From Persicitalea sp963716085 (GTDB lineage Bacteria > Bacteroidota > Bacteroidia > Cytophagales > Spirosomataceae): DNA of 64,000 nucleotides. The stretch covers positions 6,128,662 to 6,192,661 of the forward strand of contig OY970288.1 in assembly GCA_963716085.1 (NCBI GenBank), given 5' to 3'. Shown here in pieces: positions 15,128 to 23,595 of this stretch. Position 1 is the first letter of the stretch; every line of letters begins with the position of its first letter. A model generated the notes under the pieces. The model did no database searches. It saw nothing but the letters and a program-made list of their open reading frames with translations, and was not told the DNA's origin. The position numbers and the translations under genes are program-made.

Positions 15128-15673
15128 ATGAAATATGACGTCCCGATTCTTAACCAGTCTGTTAGCCCAGTCTGCTACGTGGTTTGTGCCGCGATGATTC
15201 AGAAATACTGGCAGCAAACTGCTGGTAACGACTTTGATACACCACTGCTGACGGGTGGGTTAAATCCTTTGACCGCCTGTGTTCCAGGAGCTACGTCTAA
15301 TAATGATGTTTTTAATGGTCTGCGAGATGCTGGGTTCGTATCCATTCCAAAGCCTGCTTCTCCTTTAACGAAAGCCCAGGTCAAAACGCTCCTCATGAAT
15401 CATGGGCCGCTGATTTTCAACCACGTGGTGGCAAATTTCAACTATGGTCCAAGCCGAGGAGGCAAACAGCCCGCTAACGCAACGGGGTTACACGCAGTTG
15501 CAATTACCGGGATAGAAGGGAACCTCGCTTATTTCAACAATCCCTGGGGCGATAAAGATGTGAAGATACCCATTGACGATTTGATTGCATCACTAGCCCA
15601 GTCTTACGCTTACCCCTTGAGTGCATTGTTTTATGCAGCGGCCTCACCTATGCCTCAGAATATTATCTACTGA
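15128..15673 (+). CDS. Papain-like (C39/C70-like) cysteine peptidase, possible T6SS effector
   Basis: A 181-residue protein. Its start MKYDVPILNQ, then Cys16 within VSPVCYVVCAAMIQKYW, resembles the Q-x(5)-C active-site entry of AvrRpt2-like and C39-like peptidases. His122 (ATGLHAVAITG) and Asn138 (FNNPWG) complete the triad. There is no signal peptide. The ATG at 15128 follows an A-rich stretch and gives the family-like N-terminus; an in-frame ATG at 15086 would overlap tssK. It lies between tssK and tssO with two bases to tssO, and its codon use is less GC-rich than theirs. This could be secreted cargo or a housekeeping protease of the apparatus; position and size favour cargo. Confidence 0.72.
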   Translation: MKYDVPILNQSVSPVCYVVCAAMIQKYWQQTAGNDFDTPLLTGGLNPLTACVPGATSNNDVFNGLRDAGFVSIPKPASPLTKAQVKTLLMNHGPLIFNHVVANFNYGPSRGGKQPANATGLHAVAITGIEGNLAYFNNPWGDKDVKIPIDDLIASLAQSYAYPLSALFYAAASPMPQNIIY

Positions 15674-15675
15674 TA

Positions 15676-16629
15676 ATGGAACCTCTCAACAAAGGCACCC
15701 GTAAAACCTTCATCGGCCGCTTCGTCGGCCTGTACGCCTTTTCCCTGGTTTTCCCCATTCTGGGGGTCTGGATGCTGATGCGCGTACCCGACAGCGTATC
15801 CGACTCCGAGCGGAACCGCTACAAGCAAATCGTGGAAACCCAGCGCCCATTGGTGACCGACACCGACACGCTAGGCAATCTCGTGAAGCGGCTCATCCGC
15901 TACGATGGCACTTACAGCAGTGCGTCCGACGCCATGGCCCGCGCCGAGGCGCAGACCCAGCTGGTCTCGCTCGAAAGCCAGATCAACGGCCTGATGGCGC
16001 ACATCAAAGCCATCGACATCGAGGCCGACGATGAGCACAACAAAGCGCTGTCGACGGGCATCGCCTCGCTGTCGGAGGGCCTGGTTACTTACCGCCAGAC
16101 CATTACCGAACTCCGCCGCACTTTGGCCGAGAAGGGTATCGACATGCAGATGGTCAATGATTTGAGAAACCAGGTCAATCTGAAAGATTTGGAAATCCGG
16201 GGCCTCGAGCGGCAAGTTGCCGCCGCGCCACGGGGGGGCGGCGGTGGCGGCGGCGGGGCCGACCCCACCGCCCGCGAGCTACAAGCCAAACTCAACATCG
16301 CCCAGCGCAACCTCGACAACTGCCTGAAAAAGGGCGACAGCGGCGGTGGCGGAGCCGATCCCGCCGCCCTGGCGCAGCTCAAAAAAGAGCTGAAAAACTG
16401 CGAGGACGCCCTGAAAGAAAAAATCAACTACACCGAATGGGAAAGCTACGCCGAAGGCGTGGGCTACCTCCAACTCATCAAAAACGGCGACCTGCGCAAG
16501 AACGAAAAACAAGGCTACTACGACCAGGCGAAGCAAATCTTCGACGGCCTCCAACTCTCCACCGCCAACACCGAAATGCGCACCAAAGCCACGGCAAGGA
16601 TGGGGGAGTTACGGAGGTTGGGGTTGTGA
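15676..16629 (+). CDS. tssO: Type VI secretion membrane-complex protein TssO
   Basis: A 317-residue protein. One transmembrane helix near the N-terminus (FVGLYAFSLVFPILGVWMLM, about 16-36) is followed by a long periplasmic helical region with coiled-coil character (about 75-180, then 200-250) broken by two glycine-rich linkers (a run of eight glycines and a shorter one). A small helical domain closes the protein (YAEGVGYLQLIKNGDL). This matches TssO, one of the TssNOPQR components found only in Bacteroidota T6SS. It starts two bases after the peptidase gene and is followed by an octamer array. Confidence 0.72.
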   Translation: MEPLNKGTRKTFIGRFVGLYAFSLVFPILGVWMLMRVPDSVSDSERNRYKQIVETQRPLVTDTDTLGNLVKRLIRYDGTYSSASDAMARAEAQTQLVSLESQINGLMAHIKAIDIEADDEHNKALSTGIASLSEGLVTYRQTITELRRTLAEKGIDMQMVNDLRNQVNLKDLEIRGLERQVAAAPRGGGGGGGGADPTARELQAKLNIAQRNLDNCLKKGDSGGGGADPAALAQLKKELKNCEDALKEKINYTEWESYAEGVGYLQLIKNGDLRKNEKQGYYDQAKQIFDGLQLSTANTEMRTKATARMGELRRLGL

Positions 16630-16637
16630 GACGCTGA

Positions 16638-16790
16638 GGTCCAGAGGCCCAGAGGTCCAGAGGTCCAGAGGTCCAGAGGTCCAGAGGTCCAGAGGTCCAG
16701 AGGTCCAGAGGGGAACTGCTTCTAACACATAAAGTTCCCCGACTAAACAACTAAACAACCAAACAACTAAACAACTAAACAACTAAACAA
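16638..16790. repeat. Two octamer arrays between tssO and the Tae4 gene
   Basis: 16638-16709 is nine units of GGTCCAGA (the second is GGCCCAGA). 16743-16790 is six units of CTAAACAA (the third is CCAAACAA), ending four bases before the ATG. Between them GGGGAACT and AGTTCCCC can pair. Just before the second array lies TGCTTCTA-N15-CGACTAA, a weaker match to the alternative-sigma motif. Confidence 0.9.
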
Positions 16791-16794
16791 AAAG

Positions 16795-17352
16795 ATGACT
16801 GTCTCCGCCGACCTCTTGGCTCTAATCGACAAGCCGCTACGCGGCACGCAGCCTGTGGGCTACAAACCTTCGTTTATGGATCTGTACCGGGTGTACAACA
16901 CCTACACCAGTCGGCAGGATTTGCGCGAGGGCATCGCCAACGAGTGCGCCGTACGCATGAGCGTGGCGCTGTCGCTGAGCGGATTTTCATTTGAGACCTT
17001 CGCCAACCAAAGCCGGGTGCGCAGCGGCGGACGTACGGGACTTCCCGTGCCGCACGTGCTGGGGGCGCAAGAATTGGCCCACTACATCCGCACCTGCTGG
17101 GGCTACCCCGATCAGCTCGGTCTGGGCCATTCGGCGGCTTCCTCCATCGAAGGAAGGCTGGGCGTGATCTACTTTAATAATTGTTTCAAAAGATCCGGCG
17201 AAGCCAGCCGGGCCGGCGACCACATCGACCTCTGGACGGGCCAGGAGTACTACAACCAAATCCTAAGCCTGGCCGCTGGCGTCGAAGACCGCAGTTCCAC
17301 GGGAAGCCTGTTCAATCGGGCGGATCGGGTGTGGTTCTGGCGGTTAAATTAG
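16795..17352 (+). CDS. Type VI amidase effector, Tae4 family
   Basis: A 185-residue protein without a signal peptide. The Tae4 active-site signatures are both present: NECAVRMSVAL with Cys51, and GDHIDLW with His143. Tae4 enzymes are papain-fold DL-endopeptidases that cleave the peptide stem of peptidoglycan after injection into rival periplasm by the T6SS. Its place between tssO and tssH supports a role as cargo. No small periplasmic Tai4-like immunity gene is recognisable on either side. It is preceded by an octamer array ending close to the ATG. Confidence 0.88.
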   Translation: MTVSADLLALIDKPLRGTQPVGYKPSFMDLYRVYNTYTSRQDLREGIANECAVRMSVALSLSGFSFETFANQSRVRSGGRTGLPVPHVLGAQELAHYIRTCWGYPDQLGLGHSAASSIEGRLGVIYFNNCFKRSGEASRAGDHIDLWTGQEYYNQILSLAAGVEDRSSTGSLFNRADRVWFWRLN

Positions 17353-17355
17353 ATC

Positions 17356-17438
17356 AATTTGGAATGTCGGAATGTGATACCAAAAAACTTCTGGCGAAAG
17401 CAATATTCCGACATTCCGACATTCACTCATTCCAAATT
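17356..17438. repeat. Octamer hairpin directly before tssH
   Basis: The left arm 17356-17375 (AATTTGGAAT then GTCGGAATGT) pairs with the right arm 17411-17438, except that the right arm has one extra 8-bp unit. The loop holds CTTCTGGCGAAAGCAAT, whose complement shares 13 bases with the loop core of the element at 34698. The right arm abuts the tssH start codon. Confidence 0.85.
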
Positions 17439-19952
17439 ATGAACTCCCAAACCCTCACCTACGCCCTCACCGTCGCGCAATCTTTAGCGCGCGAATACCG
17501 CCAGGAACATTACGGCGCGCCGCACCTTCTGCGGGCCATGCTACACCACGATGTGGGGCTGGCCTCGGAGCTGGTCGTGGCCGACATCGACGCGGGCTAC
17601 CTGGGCGAGTGGGCCGAGGTGCGGCTGGAAGAAGCCCCCAAGTCGATGCGGGTACCGGAGCAGCCTGAGGCTGATGCGTCGGCCCGCGCCACGCTGGAAC
17701 TGGCTGAGTTGATCGCCCTGCAACTCAACCGCGACACCGACCCGCTTTGTGCGTTGGCTGCGCTCCTGAAACCCGGACTGGCGTTCAGTACCGATCAGTT
17801 GAAGTCGCTGCCCGTGACGCAGAAGCAGGTCATGGCGATGGGTGTTTCTTTGGCGGGTTCTGACAAAAACGGGGAGGAGGCAAGTCCTTCGGGTAGTTCC
17901 AAACCCCCGGCAAAATCACCTTCATCGGCCACCGGAGCCGAGCGCTTCCTGACCGACAAGACCGCCCGCGCCGCCGACGGAAAAACCGACCCCGTGCTGG
18001 GCCGCGACCGCGAAACGCGCCAAATGGCCGAAATCCTGGGTCGCCGCAGCAAACCCAACGTACTGTTGATCGGTGAGCCGGGCGTGGGTAAGTCGGCGCT
18101 GGTGGAGGGTTTCGCCCAGTTGATCAATGAAAAAAAAGTACCCCGACTGCTGCAAAACGCCCGCTTGCTCGAACTCGACACGGGCGCGTTGGTGGCCGGA
18201 GCTTCCTACAAGGGCGAGGTGGAGGAGCGACTGAAAGGCATTTTGCAAGAACTGAAATCCTACGACAAAGCCATTCTGTTTGTAGACGAAATCCACGTCC
18301 TGCTCGACCCCAAGGGTTCGGTGGGGCCGGGTGTGGCGCAACTCTTGAAGCCTGAACTGGCGCGGGGCGAACTGACGCTCATCGGGGCCACCACGCCCGA
18401 GGAATTCCGCAAGTACATCGAAAAAGACGAGGCATTCAGCCGCCGCTTCGAGGTTTTGTTGGTAGAAGAACCCGACGAGCCGACCGCCGTGCGCATGATC
18501 GAACACGTGCTGCCCGCCTACGAAGCCCACCACGGCCTCACCGTTGCGCCCGGCACCGCCGCCGAGGCCGTGCGGCTCTCGAAACGCTACATGAAAGAAC
18601 GCCGCCTGCCCGACGCCGCCCTCGACCTACTCGATCGCACGATGGCTTCCATGAAACTCATGGACGAGGTGTCTGCGGGCGAACTCGCCGCCCTGCGCAA
18701 CGACCTGGACGCGCTGGCCGCCGTGGAGGAAGCCGAAGGCCAGCACGAACTGCGCTGGCTGCTCCGCCAACTGCCCAACCGCCTGAGTCCGCTGCTGCTG
18801 GGGCAACTCGAACTGCCGGAAGCCACCGACCTCGACACCGCCGCCCAACTGCGGCAGCACCTGACCGCCCAACTCGACGCTTTGCATCTGTTAGCCAACC
18901 ATCATCAGCAAGTCGAGGGGGAAGAAGCCAAGCGGGAAGTCGGCAAGACCGAAGTCGCCGCCGTGGTGGCGCACAAGACGGGCATTCCGCTGGGCAAGCT
19001 CCAAACCACCGAGCGCGATCGCCTGCTGGGCATGGAGGACATCATCAAGCGCCGCGTCATCGGGCAAGATGGCGCGGTGAAAGCCCTCAGCGATGCTATC
19101 CTGGAATCGCGCTCGGGCCTCATCAAAGCCGGGCAGCCCATCGGCTCGTTCTTCCTGCTCGGCCCCACGGGCACAGGCAAAACCGAAATCGCCAAGGCCC
19201 TGGCCGATTTTCTATTTAACGATGAGTCGTTTCTGATTCGCTTCGATATGTCAGAATTTAAGGAAGAGCATTCGGCCGCGCTGCTTTACGGCGCTCCGCC
19301 GGGCTACGTCGGTTACGAAGAAGGTGGATTGCTGGTGAACAAAATCCGGCAGAAGCCCTATTCCGTGGTACTTTTTGACGAAATAGAAAAAGCGCACCCG
19401 TCGGTCTTCGACCTCTTCCTGCAAATTCTGGACGAAGGCAAGCTGCACGACCGCCTGGGCAAGGAGGGGGATTTTTCCAATGCCGTCATTCTATTCACGT
19501 CCAACATCGGGCAGGAACGCATCATCGAGGAATTCGGCGCGGGCAACCTGCCCAACTCCACCGACCTGATGGAGATCATGGCGCGGCATTTCCGGCCCGA
19601 GTTCCTGGCAAGGCTGACGGAGATCGTGCCTTTTGCGCCCATCTCGGAAGAAATCGTCGTGCGTATCTTCAACCTCCACCTGCGCGGCCTCACCGACCTG
19701 CTGCACAAGCAGGGCATCACGCTCACCCTCAGTCCCGAAGCCACCCAACACGTGGCCTTGCAGGGCTTCACGCCGCGCTACGGCGTTCGGCCGCTGAAAG
19801 GCGTGATTCGCAATCAGCTACGTCGCCCCATCAGCCGCATGATCGTCAGCGGCGAAGTTGGGAAAGGCGATGCGCTGCATCTGGTGCTGGATGAAGCGGG
19901 GGAGGTGAAGTTTGAACTTATTTCTTCAAGACTTCCACGAGTTCTCGATTGA
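17439..19952 (+). CDS. tssH: Type VI secretion sheath-disassembly AAA+ ATPase TssH/ClpV
   Basis: An 837-residue Clp/Hsp100 ATPase. The N-domain occupies about 1-150. The first AAA+ module has Walker A GEPGVGKSALV (about 211) and a VDEIH Walker B. A short middle domain follows. The second AAA+ module has Walker A GPTGTGKTEIAK (about 575), YVGYEEGG and FDEIEKAHPSVFD, then a C-terminal D2-small domain (GARFGVRPL-like RYGVRPLKG). The ClpV role, extracting contracted TssB/TssC sheath, is given by its T6SS context. The ATG at 17439 starts a normal N-domain; longer frames upstream run through the Tae4 gene. The last 35 bases overlap the convergent Fic gene. Confidence 0.88.
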   Translation: MNSQTLTYALTVAQSLAREYRQEHYGAPHLLRAMLHHDVGLASELVVADIDAGYLGEWAEVRLEEAPKSMRVPEQPEADASARATLELAELIALQLNRDTDPLCALAALLKPGLAFSTDQLKSLPVTQKQVMAMGVSLAGSDKNGEEASPSGSSKPPAKSPSSATGAERFLTDKTARAADGKTDPVLGRDRETRQMAEILGRRSKPNVLLIGEPGVGKSALVEGFAQLINEKKVPRLLQNARLLELDTGALVAGASYKGEVEERLKGILQELKSYDKAILFVDEIHVLLDPKGSVGPGVAQLLKPELARGELTLIGATTPEEFRKYIEKDEAFSRRFEVLLVEEPDEPTAVRMIEHVLPAYEAHHGLTVAPGTAAEAVRLSKRYMKERRLPDAALDLLDRTMASMKLMDEVSAGELAALRNDLDALAAVEEAEGQHELRWLLRQLPNRLSPLLLGQLELPEATDLDTAAQLRQHLTAQLDALHLLANHHQQVEGEEAKREVGKTEVAAVVAHKTGIPLGKLQTTERDRLLGMEDIIKRRVIGQDGAVKALSDAILESRSGLIKAGQPIGSFFLLGPTGTGKTEIAKALADFLFNDESFLIRFDMSEFKEEHSAALLYGAPPGYVGYEEGGLLVNKIRQKPYSVVLFDEIEKAHPSVFDLFLQILDEGKLHDRLGKEGDFSNAVILFTSNIGQERIIEEFGAGNLPNSTDLMEIMARHFRPEFLARLTEIVPFAPISEEIVVRIFNLHLRGLTDLLHKQGITLTLSPEATQHVALQGFTPRYGVRPLKGVIRNQLRRPISRMIVSGEVGKGDALHLVLDEAGEVKFELISSRLPRVLD

Positions 19953-20988
19953 TGTAGAGCGTTTCCCTCCCTACTTTTTGCGATTCCAGGATGCCGATTT
20001 TTTCCAGATCGCGCAAATAGCGGGAGGCGGCCTTCCGCTCCACTTTCAGGTGATTTACCACGAACTCTATCTTGCAATAAGGTAGCTCAAACAGCAGTTC
20101 GATTAACTCTTTGCGGTAGATTCCGGGTGCTTCGGCTTGGGTCTTTTCCAGGGTACTCTCCAAAAGTTGCCGGATTCGGTCTATTTTTTCGATGGTTTGG
20201 CGGGAGGTGGTTTCTACAGCCTGTAGCATATAAACGATCCAATCCTCCCACTCCCCAGTTCGGTTGGTGTGGTTCAGCAATCGGTAGTAATCTTGCTTGT
20301 GTTCGATGAGGTATGCGCTTAGATACAGAATGGGAACATCGATCAAGTCGTTAAGAATCAAGTAGAGAATGTTCAGGATTCGGCCCGTCCGGCCGTTGCC
20401 GTCGTAAAACGGGTGAATGCTTTCAAATTGGTAGTGATAAATCGCCAGATTGATGAGCGGCGACAGATCGTTCTCCGTGTCGTTGAAGTGTTCAATGAAG
20501 TTAGATAGCAGTTCCAGTATCTTTTCCTTATCCTGCGGAGGCGTATAAACGACCTCGCCCGTAGCATCGTTTTTCAGTACGGTTCCCGGCAGCGTTCTGA
20601 CGCCCGCCTCGTTTTCCAGAAGTTGGGCCTGGATGCCAATGATGTCATTTACCCGTAGGAATCCCTGTTCTTGAATCAGGCTAAAGCCTTGAAAAATGGC
20701 TTTACGGTAGTTAACTACCTCCTTGGCTGCTGCCGAGATGGTATTCTTCTCAACCGTCAGGGCTTTGTACAACTCATCCTGGGTGGTAATGATATTTTCG
20801 ATTTCTGAACTTCCCTTTGCCTCTTGCAACACAATGGCATTGATCAGCATCGTCTGGTTTGGAATGGTTTTGGCTACTCCTTTCAATTCGGCCAGCGCGG
20901 TTGCAGCCCGATTCGCTTGCCGCAGGGTGCGGATGGTTTCTACCTGGCTGCGTTCCGGCGGCAACAAAGGCAAATCAATATGGTGCAT
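19918..20988 (-). CDS. Fic-domain adenylyltransferase-like protein (self-inhibited class II)
   Basis: A 356-residue protein with the complete catalytic motif HPFYDGNGRTGR (His192), which transfers AMP or another nucleotide group to a protein hydroxyl. Residues 60-65 (SSEIEN) fit the inhibitory-helix motif S-x-x-x-E-(G/N) at the N-terminal side, typical of class II Fic proteins. The C-terminal 80 residues form a winged helix (CKIEFVVNHLKVERKAASRYL). Such proteins are widespread and horizontally mobile. It sits on the opposite strand inside the T6SS locus and overlaps the end of tssH by 35 bases. It could be a stress regulator unrelated to T6SS. Confidence 0.9.
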   Translation of the reverse strand: MHHIDLPLLPPERSQVETIRTLRQANRAATALAELKGVAKTIPNQTMLINAIVLQEAKGSSEIENIITTQDELYKALTVEKNTISAAAKEVVNYRKAIFQGFSLIQEQGFLRVNDIIGIQAQLLENEAGVRTLPGTVLKNDATGEVVYTPPQDKEKILELLSNFIEHFNDTENDLSPLINLAIYHYQFESIHPFYDGNGRTGRILNILYLILNDLIDVPILYLSAYLIEHKQDYYRLLNHTNRTGEWEDWIVYMLQAVETTSRQTIEKIDRIRQLLESTLEKTQAEAPGIYRKELIELLFELPYCKIEFVVNHLKVERKAASRYLRDLEKIGILESQKVGRETLYINRELVEVLKK

Positions 20989-21080
20989 AAAGTCTCACGT
21001 TTTATAGATACGTACCAAAATTACGATTTTTGGGACACGTTGTTCTGTATCTCTCGAAAATAGCCTCTTAAAAACCCGAA

Positions 21081-21121
21081 TTTCCGTACATCTAGGAATC
21101 CGATTCCTAGATGTACGGAAA
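21081..21121. repeat. Perfect 19-bp inverted repeat with 3-base loop
   Basis: Arms of 19 bp beginning TTTCCGTACATC are separated by CCG. No T-run follows on either strand, so a dispersed palindromic repeat is as likely as a terminator. Confidence 0.85.
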
Positions 21122-21211
21122 CATCGCTAGTCAGCTTCACGAAACATTTGGCAACAGAAGCATAGATACTGTGGTGCTTTGTGACGATTTTCAAAAAAAT
21201 CCTACACGGCA

Positions 21212-21242
21212 TGTTTCCCTTACACCCTTTTTCCCCGACTGA
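21212..21242 (+). promoter_or_regulatory. Alternative-sigma promoter-like motif, copy 3
   Basis: TGTTTCCC at 21212-21219 and CGACTGA at 21236-21242, spacing 16. It lies 200 bases before the lipoprotein start and 159 bases before copy 4, so this lipoprotein gene has two tandem copies. Confidence 0.5.
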
Positions 21243-21370
21243 TCCTTTACATACCAGAACAGAAAATTTATCTATCCAGGCAAGGAGCGTCCCGCTGCTG
21301 TTAGGGGCAAGTTACTGCCTACGTATAGCCAAGGGCGTTAGGAAATAATTCTTATTTATTTCCAGCAAGA

Positions 21371-21400
21371 TGTTTCCCTTTCTCCCCAAACGACGACTAA
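21371..21400 (+). promoter_or_regulatory. Alternative-sigma promoter-like motif, copy 4
   Basis: TGTTTCCC at 21371-21378 and CGACTAA at 21394-21400, spacing 15. It ends 42 bases before the start of the DUF7452-like lipoprotein gene, the same geometry as copy 2 before tssK. Confidence 0.62.
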
Positions 21401-21442
21401 GGGCCAAGAGAAAGAAATTCAACAAACCAAGACCACTCGCCC

Positions 21443-22579
21443 ATGAAAATGCGCTTTCACCTACTAGCCCTGCTGCTGCTGATTCTGCAAAGCTGCGATC
21501 TGTTTGCGCCCGTGGATCCGCTGCTGCCCATCGTCTCGACGGATGCTGCCTCCGACGTGCAAGCTGCGAGCTTCACCGTGCAGGGTACCATTTCTGACCC
21601 GGCTTTCAAAAACACCCGACAGGAGAAGAAGAGCGGGGCTATCGTGGAGTACGGTTTTATTCTGCGCCGGGGGAGTGGCAGTGATACTATCAAGAAAGGT
21701 ACTAGCCTTACAACCGATGTATTGACTTTCGAGCATAGGTTTGTCGGTCTGGTGGGCAACACGAAGTATAGTGCCCAGGCTTACGCCAAAAACGAAGGCG
21801 GTGGCTTCGCACAGGGGACGGCCCTGGAGGTAACGACAGGCGTTCCGGCTCCTGCGAGTGGGGATTTCACTTTCAAACTAGCTAAGTCGGCAAAGGTGGC
21901 TTACTTCGATAACCTGGGACTCAATAATAATCCCAATACGATCGCGATACTGACTTTCAGCGCGACGGGTGCTATGAGTCCTCAGCCCCTTGCGCTGTCG
22001 TACCAGTCAAACAGATGGGCGGTTATCAACCAAGACAACTCCGAACTTCCCGGCAATTCGGAATACTACGTCTACTATACCGCCCCCAGCAACACGGCCT
22101 TCAGGCATACCGCTGCGGCTAGCAATACGAGCGGACACGTCACTACGCTGGATCATCCTTTGCTCAACAACAGTCCTGATGCCAAGATGATGGTAACCAA
22201 GGTAATGCCTGGGGGCAATAGCCTTACGGCGAACAGTAGCCCCGTCGGGGTATATTATAGCGGGGGACGCTGGAGAATATTCAATCAGATCATTTCCAAG
22301 CCAATAGGACCCGGAACGGAGTTCAACGTAATTATTGACAAGAGTATATTCGAGACTACTGCGCCTGCGCTATCAAAAACTAGTGGCTTTAGCATAACCC
22401 CTTCTCCAAGTAGCAAAGCCAGAGTGTTCGTAACTCAATATTGGAAAGGGGTTTACAATCCCTCAGAGATTGGCGTATCCTCATTCACAATCACGGGACG
22501 AGGGACAGTCTGGCTCATCGAAAACCAGAACAAGTCGACCATGCCTGCCAACTCAAGCTACTTCGTCCTCGCTCTTTGA
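21443..22579 (+). CDS. Lipoprotein with DUF7452-like repeats
   Basis: A 378-residue protein. The signal peptide ends in a lipobox (LILQSC, Cys about 18). Residues about 30-130 resemble a fibronectin-type sandwich (VEYGFILRRGSG, SAQAYAKNEGG). The rest contains two or three similar modules with the pattern YYSGGRWRIFNQ and GTEFNVII (and the weaker SYQSNRWAVINQDNSELPGNSEYYVY), which recall DUF7452. Function unknown; surface or periplasmic adhesion is a guess. Two alternative-sigma-like motifs lie upstream. It is followed within five bases by the TolB-like gene, so it may start the envelope-protein operon of the T6SS. Confidence 0.7.
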   Translation: MKMRFHLLALLLLILQSCDLFAPVDPLLPIVSTDAASDVQAASFTVQGTISDPAFKNTRQEKKSGAIVEYGFILRRGSGSDTIKKGTSLTTDVLTFEHRFVGLVGNTKYSAQAYAKNEGGGFAQGTALEVTTGVPAPASGDFTFKLAKSAKVAYFDNLGLNNNPNTIAILTFSATGAMSPQPLALSYQSNRWAVINQDNSELPGNSEYYVYYTAPSNTAFRHTAAASNTSGHVTTLDHPLLNNSPDAKMMVTKVMPGGNSLTANSSPVGVYYSGGRWRIFNQIISKPIGPGTEFNVIIDKSIFETTAPALSKTSGFSITPSPSSKARVFVTQYWKGVYNPSEIGVSSFTITGRGTVWLIENQNKSTMPANSSYFVLAL

Positions 22580-22583
22580 TCTC

Positions 22584-23537
22584 ATGAAAACCCTGACCGT
22601 CCTTTTCCTGCTCACCGTCGCCTGGGCCAACGCCCAGCCCGAACTCGCCGAACTGACGCGCATCGAGACGGGAGCGCGCGTGGTGCGCGACGCGCAGGGC
22701 GGCGACTTCGGCGGCAATCTGGTCTATATCATGGCCGACGGAGAGGGCAACCATAACCTTTACATCAAAGGCACCACCGACAAACTGGTGGCCCGCTCGC
22801 TCACGCATGGTCGGAACACCTATTTCGCCCCCAACTATTGCGCAGCCAACGACCGTATCGTGTTTCAGTATCTCAAGGGCAGCAACTTCGACCTCGGTTA
22901 CCTGGAAGCCGACAACGACAGCGAAGGAGAGCTATTCACCCTCACGAATACCGACGAAAACGAGTACAACCCGGCCTGGGATCGGGAGGGAACGCGGGTG
23001 GTGTTCGAAAGAGGTAGCGTCCCGCGCAATTTTATGCCAAAATCCGGCAACAAGAAACTCAGAAGTGGAGGTAAATATCTGACTTCCAATAAAATGTATT
23101 TTCTAGACTTAGAAAAAAGCAGCGAAGTGAAGGAGTTGGGAACGGGCAGTTTCCCAAAATTCTCGCCTGACAACAAGCAGATCGCCTTCGTCAAATACGA
23201 ACTGGACGGCAGCCTGAAGCACGAAATCGGCACACTGTGGGTGATGCCGCGCGACGGCGAGCCGCCCCGCCAGCTCACGCAGGCATCGCTGGGCTACGTC
23301 TCGCACCCGGCCTGGAGTCCCGACAGTCAGAAACTCATTTTCACCCTCACTACCGCCGATAAGCCCGACGCCGACCTGTATACGCTGGACGTCACGGGCG
23401 ACAACCTCCGCCAATTGACTTTCGGGCCGAGTACCGATTTTGCGCCCTATTGGTCAGCCGAGAACGAGGTGTACTTCACCTCCGACCGGGAAGTAAAGTC
23501 CGGGGAGTTCAGTATTTGGCGGTTCAAGGTAGAGTGA
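22584..23537 (+). CDS. TolB-like beta-propeller periplasmic protein
   Basis: A 317-residue secreted protein; signal peptide MKTLTVLFLLTVAWANAQ. Repeated PD40-type blades are clear (NEYNPAWDREGTRVVF, FPKFSPDNKQIAFV, SHPAWSPDSQKLIFT, FAPYWSAENEVYFTSD). Such propellers bind partner proteins in the periplasm. The ATG at 22584 gives the signal peptide; a longer frame overlaps the preceding gene. The gap to the lipoprotein gene is four bases. Its placement before OmpA-domain and other envelope genes of the T6SS suggests a scaffold role, but this is inferred. Confidence 0.78.
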   Translation: MKTLTVLFLLTVAWANAQPELAELTRIETGARVVRDAQGGDFGGNLVYIMADGEGNHNLYIKGTTDKLVARSLTHGRNTYFAPNYCAANDRIVFQYLKGSNFDLGYLEADNDSEGELFTLTNTDENEYNPAWDREGTRVVFERGSVPRNFMPKSGNKKLRSGGKYLTSNKMYFLDLEKSSEVKELGTGSFPKFSPDNKQIAFVKYELDGSLKHEIGTLWVMPRDGEPPRQLTQASLGYVSHPAWSPDSQKLIFTLTTADKPDADLYTLDVTGDNLRQLTFGPSTDFAPYWSAENEVYFTSDREVKSGEFSIWRFKVE

Positions 23538-23595
23538 ACAATGGTGAGTGATGAGTGATGAAAGGTAATTTTTTTAAAGTGTTGGACCCTCGTTG

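Larger units (their letters stand above)
20989..21442. other. 454-bp intergenic region between Fic and the DUF7452-like lipoprotein
   Basis: No convincing gene. It holds a 41-bp hairpin (21081-21121), two copies of the alternative-sigma motif (21212 and 21371) and a small hairpin GGAAATAA/TTATTTCC near 21340-21362. A 63-codon minus-strand frame runs through the hairpin and has no coding character. Confidence 0.7.

Noticed and set aside
17181..17438. N-terminal extension of tssH into the Tae4 gene
   Set aside because: It would read through the Tae4 gene in another frame and the octamer hairpin; the N-domain begins at 17439.
21021..21212. 63-codon minus-strand frame in the Fic/lipoprotein spacer
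   Set aside because: It runs across the 41-bp palindrome and has no domain or leader; judged not coding.
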